Source: Fidelibacterota bacterium | Lineage (GTDB): Bacteria > Fidelibacterota > UBA2242 | DNA length: 5,128 nt | Assembly: GCA_003527965.1 (NCBI GenBank) | Contig: DPVY01000022.1 | Coordinates: forward strand, 1 to 5,128 | Reading direction: 5' to 3' | Shown here: positions 1 to 5,128 of the stretch, piece by piece | Numbering within the stretch: position 1 is the first letter of the stretch | Layout: each line of letters begins with the position of its first letter | Notes under the pieces: model-generated | What the model was told of the DNA's origin: nothing | Database searches by the model: none | What the model saw: only the letters and a program-made list of their open reading frames with translations | Made by a program: the position numbers and the translations under genes

Positions 1-42
1 TAATCTAAGATAAATGTGTCTTAATATTAGGAAATGTAAGTT

Positions 43-46
43 GGAG
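43..46 (+). promoter_or_regulatory. Ribosome binding site deciding the first gene's start
   Basis: GGAG sits 6 bases before the ATG at 53, which is good Shine-Dalgarno spacing. The in-frame ATG at 14 has too little upstream sequence in the window to judge its own site. Together with the signal peptide that begins at 53, this favours the downstream start. I could not identify a promoter in the 52 bases upstream. Confidence 0.7.
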
Positions 47-52
47 TCACAA

Positions 53-1324
53 ATGAAAAAGAAATCCTTGTTAAGTATATGGCTTCTTTTATTTACTTTG
101 TCTCCCATTTTTGCCCAAACACAGGGAATACTTAGGCTGGAAACAATTTATTTTAATAACTACGAAGTTTTTTACATAGGTGATTTTGACTTTAATAATG
201 GAATGAATAATCCGGATATATTTGAATATTCGCTGGTTTACGAGCCAAACGATGGTGACGGTTCACCTGGAAGTGGTTCTCCGCTCAATGTCAGCATTGA
301 ATTTGAAATGATCGCCAATGTGCCCGGGCTGAATTTAAACAACCGCCGAATATTTTATATTATTACAAAACCTTTTGCATTAAATGGTGAAGTGTTGATT
401 TCGACCAGTGACCTGGATTTGAATATGAATCACATTTACTATACAGATGGTCGCGATGTAACAGGGATTAGTGTCAGGGAATCAGAATATTTACCTGAAG
501 AAGAATTTGCGAATATTAAGTCGGTTATCATGGCTACCGGTAAATTGCCTTCCGGTGACTATATTTTTAATTTTAAAATTTATCCGGAAAATATTTCCGG
601 AATTGCTCCGCTGAGTCAACATCAGATTGTATCAGTCACCAATCCATCGACAATTGATCTGGTGGCGCCCGGTGGTGCTTTGGCGGATAATATTGAGATC
701 TTTTCCATGTATCCACTGTTTCAATGGGAAACCATTGACTTTATGTGGACTGGAATTAATTGCCCTGAGTGCGGATATTGGATTCGGGTTTCAGAATATA
801 ATCCATCACTCCACAGTTCACTTGATGAAGCATTAAACGATAATTCTAATTTTCCCTATCCGGACAATGGTCAATTCTACCATCTACCTGTCGAGCTTGT
901 TGCCGACGGAACAGATTTATATACTGCCCAAAACTCATTTCAATTTCCCTTTACCGATTCCAAACCGCTGGAAGAAGGTAAAACATACGTGTGGCAGGTG
1001 AAGAAAACTTATCCCACTACTTCAGGGTCAGAGACCGTTGAGAGTAATATTTTTGTATTTACTATTCCCTCTATGGGTGGTGACGAAGGAACCGGCGGAG
1101 TAACAATATCGACCGGAAGTGAAAACATTTATGGACAGATTTTAGAACAGCTGATAGATCCGGAAACTTACAACCAATTGTTTACCGGTGAACTCCTGGG
1201 CTATCTGCCTACCGGCGTTGTCATCCTGAATGATACTCAGCAACTTACTCTGGATCAGCTGTCTGCTATCGCTGCGCAGCTATTGGCAGGACAAATTACT
1301 GTCAAATCCATAACGGTCGAATAA
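53..1324 (+). CDS. Exported protein with a fibronectin-III/Ig-like domain, function unknown
   Basis: The protein has 423 residues and I do not recognise it as a named family. It begins with a Sec signal peptide (Lys-rich start, hydrophobic core about 5-19, likely cleavage after Phe20-Ala21 before Gln22). Residues about 23-198 are beta-rich and unassigned. Residues about 200-339 look like a fibronectin-III/Ig-like sandwich, with a YPLFQW strand (220-225), a CPEC pair (Cys237, Cys240) and a GKTYVWQV strand (309-316). A Gly-rich linker (340-356) leads to a 65-residue C-terminal segment that is helical, then ends in a short strand. I chose the ATG at 53 because GGAG lies 6 bases upstream and the signal peptide starts there; the in-frame ATG at 14 would add 13 polar residues ahead of it. 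It lies 18 bases before the FecR gene, so it probably belongs to the same envelope system. It could be a structural or adhesin-like secreted protein. The coding call is firm; the function is unknown. Confidence 0.85.
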   Translation: MKKKSLLSIWLLLFTLSPIFAQTQGILRLETIYFNNYEVFYIGDFDFNNGMNNPDIFEYSLVYEPNDGDGSPGSGSPLNVSIEFEMIANVPGLNLNNRRIFYIITKPFALNGEVLISTSDLDLNMNHIYYTDGRDVTGISVRESEYLPEEEFANIKSVIMATGKLPSGDYIFNFKIYPENISGIAPLSQHQIVSVTNPSTIDLVAPGGALADNIEIFSMYPLFQWETIDFMWTGINCPECGYWIRVSEYNPSLHSSLDEALNDNSNFPYPDNGQFYHLPVELVADGTDLYTAQNSFQFPFTDSKPLEEGKTYVWQVKKTYPTTSGSETVESNIFVFTIPSMGGDEGTGGVTISTGSENIYGQILEQLIDPETYNQLFTGELLGYLPTGVVILNDTQQLTLDQLSAIAAQLLAGQITVKSITVE

Positions 1325-1331
1325 AATAAAC

Positions 1332-1335
1332 AGGA
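1332..1335 (+). promoter_or_regulatory. Ribosome binding site of the FecR-domain gene
   Basis: AGGA lies 7 bases before the ATG at 1343, inside the 18-base gap after the preceding stop codon. This supports that start and suggests the gene is translated from a message shared with the upstream gene. Confidence 0.65.
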
Positions 1336-1342
1336 ATAGAGC

Positions 1343-2026
1343 ATGAAGAAATTACATCTTTTAATGCTGATTACATTTTTACTGATTTTCTCAACACAGG
1401 GATGGTCGGCAGATAAAATTGCTCTGACTACAAAAGTCAGAGGGGCGGTAAGTTTAAAGCGGTCGCATGAAGCCAAATTCAAGCAAAATGTAACACTTGC
1501 AACAACTATCTTTAATAACGATCATTTAAAAACAGGCAAAGACGGTTATGCAGCGTTGGTATTTATAGATGATAAGTCGCAAATAAAAATTTGGGAAAAC
1601 TCGGAAATGATTATTTCCAGATCTCGCGTAAAAAAGGCGATTTCCAAACATATTTCCATGCAGATTGGAACGCTCAAAGCGGAGGTCAGCCCCCAGCGAA
1701 AAGGTGAATTTGTAATTGCCACCCCGACCTCGGTCGCATCTGTTAAAGGAACGACATTTTGGGCAATAATTGATCCGGTTTTGGGAGATGTCTTTTACGG
1801 CATGTCCGGGGTCGTTGAGGTGACAAACAATGCAAGCGGCGCCGTTATTGTCGTTGGCGCAAACGAGACCGGGACCTCTACTCCTGATGGACAGGTAAAC
1901 GTGGAACAAACCCGGGAAGGCTCTGTACCTGTCGATGAAGAAGAGGGACAAGCCTCTAATATTTTAAAAATCCAGATGCAGAATAAACAGGGCGATATTA
2001 AAGATATTAAAATTGAGTATAAATAA
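1343..2026 (+). CDS. Exported FecR-domain protein
   Basis: The protein has 227 residues. A signal peptide covers residues 1-23 (MKK start, hydrophobic 5-16, cleavage likely after Trp-Ser-Ala23). The FecR domain spans about 30-160. Its hallmarks are KVRGAVSLKR (31-40), the HLKTGKDGYAALVF strand pair (61-74), IDDKSQIKIWENSEM (75-89) and the closing TPTSVASVKGTTF signature (128-140 region). A polar, strand-rich segment follows (161-190), then an acidic linker (PVDEEEGQ, 196-203) and a 24-residue Lys-rich tail. Classical FecR is an inner-membrane regulator that pairs an N-terminal anti-sigma region and one transmembrane helix with a periplasmic FecR domain. This protein lacks both and should be a soluble periplasmic or surface protein, so a direct anti-sigma role is unlikely. 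Its position just upstream of a barrel protein and a CHASE2 receptor suggests it is a ligand-binding or scaffolding partner of them. The domain call is strong; the role is inferred. Confidence 0.9.
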   Translation: MKKLHLLMLITFLLIFSTQGWSADKIALTTKVRGAVSLKRSHEAKFKQNVTLATTIFNNDHLKTGKDGYAALVFIDDKSQIKIWENSEMIISRSRVKKAISKHISMQIGTLKAEVSPQRKGEFVIATPTSVASVKGTTFWAIIDPVLGDVFYGMSGVVEVTNNASGAVIVVGANETGTSTPDGQVNVEQTREGSVPVDEEEGQASNILKIQMQNKQGDIKDIKIEYK

Positions 2027-2060
2027 TTAATTTGTCTGGGGTTTTTAAATCCTGTTGTTA

Positions 2061-2065
2061 AAGGG
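2061..2065 (+). promoter_or_regulatory. Ribosome binding site of the barrel gene
   Basis: AAGGG lies 6 bases before the ATG at 2072. The 45-base gap that holds it (2027-2071) is AT-rich. It shows no stem followed by a T-run, so I see no terminator between the FecR gene and the barrel gene. Confidence 0.6.
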
Positions 2066-2071
2066 TTATAA

Positions 2072-4651
2072 ATGAGCAGGAATGGGATCAGGCTAATTAT
2101 TTTTTTTATATTAATTAGCGGAATTGTTTTGGGACAGGCCAAAATATTACATTCACCGCCTCGGGATATATGTTTAAATTCTCCTATTAAGATCGAAGCT
2201 ATTATCGAAGGCAATACTTCCGAAGTTGAGCGCGTCAGGACTTTCTATCGGCAAGTTGGACAGAATGCCTTTATTGAGGAAGAAATGCTGAAATATATGG
2301 GTGTTTATACCTGTATCATTCCTGCGGAATACGTAACTGTAGAGGGTGTCGAATATTTAATTATCGCTGAACTTGCAGATGGCTATATGGTCGCTTTTCC
2401 GGAGGTTGATCCTTACAATGTGCCTATGTTTTTATCGGTAAAGAAATCCAATGGTACGACTCCTAAGATCGAACCGGGATTGACGGATATACAGGATGGC
2501 CTTCAGGGTGACATTATTATTCTCAGTCCTGAAGAAGGTGAATCTATCGCAGCTGAAGAGGTCGTTCTGGCCTTTTCATTATTCAACACACCCGATGTAG
2601 CCCTTGAGACGGTACGGCTTGATCTTGACAATATCTCAATCTTAAACCGGATAGAGATATCAGAAGAACTTATTATTGCCCGGCCAAAAAAATTAAATCC
2701 GGGACGCCACACCGCTAAACTGAACCTGAAAAATCAACATGGGGTACCTTTTGCAACGGTTGTGGTGAACTTTACGGTTGTTCGTTCTATTGAAGAAGCC
2801 CGGAGAATCGTTAAATATACCGGTCGTGTATCAGCGGATGCCGGTTCCGAACAGATTCGCGGTGTGCGACAGAATATCAACTCTCTGCGGTCTAATGTCT
2901 CAGGATCCTATGATTGGCTCCGGTTCAATGCCAAAACCTTTGTTACATCCCAGGAAGCGCCTGATAGACAACCCAGAAATCGCTTAACAGCCGGTTTTAA
3001 AACGGCTATGTTTGATTTAACTATGGGAGACGTTAACCCACAATTTTCGGAGTTTGGGCTCAGAGGTAAACGGGTCCGGGGTTTCGAAGCCGATTTGAAA
3101 TTAAAATATTTTAATACCCATGTCGTGTATGGGCAGACCGAACGGGCGACTGTGGGTGAAATCAGTAATATACCGGATACTCTTTCCGATGGGCTACAAT
3201 ATTCGAGAACAGGGTATGTTTATGACCGCAATTTATTAGCAGTCCGTCCATATTTGGGGTCGGGGCAAAACTTTCAATTCGGCTTGTCGGTTATCAAAGC
3301 CAGAGATGATACCTTATCTGTCAAACGAGAGTATGGGGGAATTACACAGATTGGTGACAAATCTATTATTTTTGGTGGCAATAAGCCTAAGGACAATATT
3401 GTTTTGGGAACCGATCTTTTAGTTGCGTTTGATTCAAAAAGATTCGTATGGCAGACTGATTTCGCCTTTTCATACTTGAACCGTGATATTTCTAACGGGC
3501 CCTTAACATTGGAAGATTTAGATACATTTATGCCCGAAGACAGCCTGAAAAACGATACTCTGACTTTGGGCGATTGGAATATTGCTTTGAATGATGTTCC
3601 CTTCGATCCGGGCGATTTTGCACGATATTTTATTATTAATAAAAATGTTTCGCCGTGGGCGCCCATTATACCTGACACAAATGGCGTTATCGGATTAAAA
3701 GAATTCCTGAATATGCCCTCGACGGCATTTAAAACTTCCCTGAAATTAAACTATTTCAATAATTATTTTGTTATCGGGTATCAGAGGGTCGGACCGGAAT
3801 TTTCTTCCCTGGGTAATCCCTATCTAAGGAATGATGTTCAGGGATTTAATGTTTCCGATAAAATCAGGCTGTTTAACAATAAGGTATTTATAACCCTGGC
3901 TTATGATCAGAAGAAAGACAACCTCATTCGGGATAAAAATACAACCACTACCACCAGCTCTTTTAATGCCGGCATAGCACTTAATCCCGGTGATGGATTA
4001 CCAACGATTAACTTTAACACCATGCAATATGGATTAAAAAATGATTTGGATATTGAAGATATTGATACCACCTTTAATTATGACCCCGTAGTGGCGGATT
4101 CATTGGTATCTATTTTCTATAAAGATCAAAGGAAATCCAATATGACTATTCGCCAGGATTTTCGAATTTCCCATAATGTAGCGGTGGGACCTACCCAAAA
4201 CACAATTAATATCACCTATGCAAATTCGGAAAGAAGCGATCGGATAACCGATCGAATTCCGGAATATCGGTTCAATGCCACCAGTACCTCAATGCTCTCT
4301 TTTGGATTGAATACGACATTTCAGTTTCCACTAAAAACAAATGTAAAATTCACGACCAATACTACAAAAAGTTCCATGGCGAGCGATCCCTATGAATTAA
4401 TGACGGTATTGTTAAAAGGTCGATATGAATTATTCGATAGTAAATTAGTTACCGAATTGGGTTGGGTGCTCACAACGGGTTCCGGTATGATCGATTTTAC
4501 GAAAAACAATGTCTTTACAGGCGCTACGTACCGATTGCTGAAAATGCACCAATTCCGCTGGCGGTTAAGTTACAGTCTTCTGAATGATCGCTTAAGTGGT
4601 GATTTATTCAACGATCTGAGTTTTCAAATTAACTATACATTAATCTTTTAA
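2072..4651 (+). CDS. Outer-membrane beta-barrel protein with two N-terminal Ig-like domains
   Basis: The protein has 859 residues. A signal peptide covers about 1-21 (hydrophobic 7-20, cleavage likely at LG|Q22). The first Ig-like domain (about 28-124) carries a TFYRQVGQ strand (57-64), an EMLKYMGVYTCIIP stretch (71-84) and an EGVEYLIIAE strand (91-100). The second (about 146-237) has LSPEEGE at its start, a VRLDLDNISI strand (181-190) and LNPGRHTAKL (208-217). From about 248 to the end, alternating aromatic and polar strands with Asn/Asp-rich turns are typical of a transmembrane beta-barrel. A conserved-looking patch is MGDVNPQFSEFGLRGKRVRG (318-337). The chain ends INYTLIF; a terminal Phe after alternating hydrophobics is the usual BAM-recognition signal. 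I see no TonB plug, TonB box or peptidoglycan-binding domain, so it is not an ordinary TonB-dependent receptor or OmpA-type protein. The Ig-like domains should sit in the periplasm and could contact the FecR protein or the CHASE2 receptor. The precise family and any substrate are unknown. Confidence 0.85.
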   Translation: MSRNGIRLIIFFILISGIVLGQAKILHSPPRDICLNSPIKIEAIIEGNTSEVERVRTFYRQVGQNAFIEEEMLKYMGVYTCIIPAEYVTVEGVEYLIIAELADGYMVAFPEVDPYNVPMFLSVKKSNGTTPKIEPGLTDIQDGLQGDIIILSPEEGESIAAEEVVLAFSLFNTPDVALETVRLDLDNISILNRIEISEELIIARPKKLNPGRHTAKLNLKNQHGVPFATVVVNFTVVRSIEEARRIVKYTGRVSADAGSEQIRGVRQNINSLRSNVSGSYDWLRFNAKTFVTSQEAPDRQPRNRLTAGFKTAMFDLTMGDVNPQFSEFGLRGKRVRGFEADLKLKYFNTHVVYGQTERATVGEISNIPDTLSDGLQYSRTGYVYDRNLLAVRPYLGSGQNFQFGLSVIKARDDTLSVKREYGGITQIGDKSIIFGGNKPKDNIVLGTDLLVAFDSKRFVWQTDFAFSYLNRDISNGPLTLEDLDTFMPEDSLKNDTLTLGDWNIALNDVPFDPGDFARYFIINKNVSPWAPIIPDTNGVIGLKEFLNMPSTAFKTSLKLNYFNNYFVIGYQRVGPEFSSLGNPYLRNDVQGFNVSDKIRLFNNKVFITLAYDQKKDNLIRDKNTTTTTSSFNAGIALNPGDGLPTINFNTMQYGLKNDLDIEDIDTTFNYDPVVADSLVSIFYKDQRKSNMTIRQDFRISHNVAVGPTQNTINITYANSERSDRITDRIPEYRFNATSTSMLSFGLNTTFQFPLKTNVKFTTNTTKSSMASDPYELMTVLLKGRYELFDSKLVTELGWVLTTGSGMIDFTKNNVFTGATYRLLKMHQFRWRLSYSLLNDRLSGDLFNDLSFQINYTLIF
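4237..4254. repeat. Short perfect inverted repeat inside the barrel gene
   Basis: CGATCGG, a 4-base ATAA loop, then CCGATCG form a 7-base-pair perfect stem. It encodes part of an Asp-Arg-Ile repeat in the barrel (SDRITDRI, 722-729). It is followed at once by the 10-base palindrome ATTCCGGAAT (4256-4265). There is no T-run after it, so it is not an intrinsic terminator, and the repeated codons alone may explain it. Confidence 0.45.
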
Positions 4652-4659
4652 CGGTAGAA

Positions 4660-5128
4660 ATGAAAAAAGGCGCTATTAAAAAAGTTGCAGGTGGACTTAT
4701 AATTGCCTTTGTATTTGCTGTTATAGTCTCACTGTTCTTGGTTTTTGGATCTTTTCGGAGATCGGAATTAAAAGCTCTGGATTTTCGATTCCGCTGGCGC
4801 GGACCCCGGGATGTCTCCCATTCGGATTTAATTATTATCGCGATTGATCAGCAAACCTTCACGTCATGTTGGGAGCGCTATCCTTATCCACGGGAATATT
4901 ATGCTACGCTGATTGATAATCTGAATGAAGTCGGTATCCGGCGGATAATGTTTGATATTCAGTTTACGGAACCCGATATGAAAAATCCACGGGGCGATTC
5001 AATCCTGGCGGAAGCCATTCGTCGGAATGGTAATGTAATTCTGGCCGGGAAAATTGACCGTGTGCAAACACCGGGCGGTATATACGCATATCCCAATGAA
5101 CCGTTACCGGTACTTTTAGAAACCGACA
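4660..5128 (+). CDS. CHASE2-domain transmembrane receptor, N-terminal part (cut by window edge)
   Basis: This open frame runs off the right edge; 156 codons are visible. Residues 1-10 are Lys-rich and 11-30 form a transmembrane helix. An extracytoplasmic CHASE2 domain then begins, recognised from LKALDFRFRWRGPRD (37-51), DLIIIAIDQQTF (56-67), YPYPREYYATLIDNL (74-88, the counterpart of the family's WPWPR segment), GIRRIMFDIQFTEP (92-105) and AEAIRRNGNVILAG (117-130). CHASE2 domains are periplasmic sensors usually followed by about three membrane helices. The output is typically a class III adenylate/guanylate cyclase, and less often a histidine kinase, Ser/Thr kinase or diguanylate cyclase. 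Which one applies here cannot be seen. The ATG at 4660 lies 8 bases after the barrel gene's stop with only a weak GGTAG upstream, so translational coupling is likely. The adjacent exported FecR protein fits a pairing with CHASE2 cyclases that I recall from other bacteria but cannot verify here. Confidence 0.88.
   Translation, partial: MKKGAIKKVAGGLIIAFVFAVIVSLFLVFGSFRRSELKALDFRFRWRGPRDVSHSDLIIIAIDQQTFTSCWERYPYPREYYATLIDNLNEVGIRRIMFDIQFTEPDMKNPRGDSILAEAIRRNGNVILAGKIDRVQTPGGIYAYPNEPLPVLLETD

Larger units (their letters stand above)
53..5128 (+). other. Probable operon of four envelope genes
   Basis: Four genes share one strand with gaps of 18, 45 and 8 bases and no visible terminator in any gap. 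All products are exported or membrane-anchored. The tight spacing suggests one transcript, with the last gene probably coupled to the barrel gene. The promoter probably lies before base 1, and both the end of the operon and the output domain of the last gene lie past the right edge. Confidence 0.7.

Noticed and set aside
14..52. Upstream in-frame ATG giving a 13-residue longer first protein
   Set aside because: The extension puts polar residues ahead of a textbook signal peptide, while the ATG at 53 has GGAG at good spacing.
761..772. CPEC as a thioredoxin-type redox active site
   Set aside because: The surrounding sequence is a beta-sandwich, with no thioredoxin-fold helix after the motif.
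1526..1951. 141-codon open frame on the minus strand across the FecR gene
   Set aside because: It lies entirely within a convincing FecR-domain gene, its translation is Cys/Arg-rich and low-complexity, and it has no recognisable domain.
1343..2026. Classical FecR anti-sigma regulator
   Set aside because: The protein starts with a signal peptide and lacks the cytoplasmic anti-sigma region and the internal transmembrane helix.
2027..2071. Possible terminator or promoter in the largest intergenic gap
   Set aside because: The GGGGTTTTT run has no matching stem before it, and I found no convincing -35/-10 pair in 45 bases.
1795..2214. 139-codon minus-strand open frame spanning the FecR-barrel junction
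   Set aside because: It covers the ends of two well-supported genes on the other strand and shows no family motif.
3274..3678. 134-codon minus-strand open frame inside the barrel gene
   Set aside because: It is antisense to barrel strands, with no domain and no independent support.
2072..4651. TonB-dependent receptor or usher
   Set aside because: There is no plug domain, TonB box or usher-type middle domain; the N-terminal region reads as two Ig-like domains.

Overview
The window is a densely packed, single-strand stretch of bacterial chromosome. It holds four consecutive plus-strand genes, the last cut by the right edge. Gaps between them are 18, 45 and 8 bases, with no terminator-like hairpin in any of them, so they look like one operon. 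All four products appear to be envelope proteins. Three start with Sec-type signal peptides, and the fourth starts with a membrane anchor followed by a periplasmic sensor domain. No RNA gene, insertion sequence, CRISPR array or long repeat was seen, and no gene-free stretch exceeds about 50 bases.

Layout: (1) 53-1324, an exported protein with a fibronectin-III/Ig-like middle domain and an unrecognised C-terminal domain. (2) 1343-2026, an exported FecR-domain protein with no transmembrane helix and no anti-sigma domain. (3) 2072-4651, a large outer-membrane beta-barrel protein with two Ig-like domains in front of the barrel. (4) 4660-5128+, the N-terminal part of a CHASE2-domain transmembrane receptor. 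Its cytoplasmic output domain, often a class III adenylate/guanylate cyclase in this family, lies beyond the window.

Organism: a Gram-negative (diderm) bacterium of moderate-to-low GC. Signal peptides that place Gln at +1 (FA|Q, LG|Q) and the style of the barrel protein suggest the FCB side of the tree or an uncultured relative (Marinimicrobia, KSB1, Calditrichaeota, Ignavibacteria and Zixibacteria are possibilities). The first three genes have clear Shine-Dalgarno sites and no Bacteroidales-type promoter was seen, which argues mildly against true Bacteroidia. This placement is inference.

Working model (inference): the barrel protein and the two exported proteins form an outer-membrane/periplasmic assembly. 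The CHASE2 receptor in the inner membrane reads its state and passes a signal to the cytoplasm. The individual domain families are known. The combination of Ig-Ig-barrel, soluble FecR and CHASE2 receptor in one tight operon is the most interesting feature of the window.
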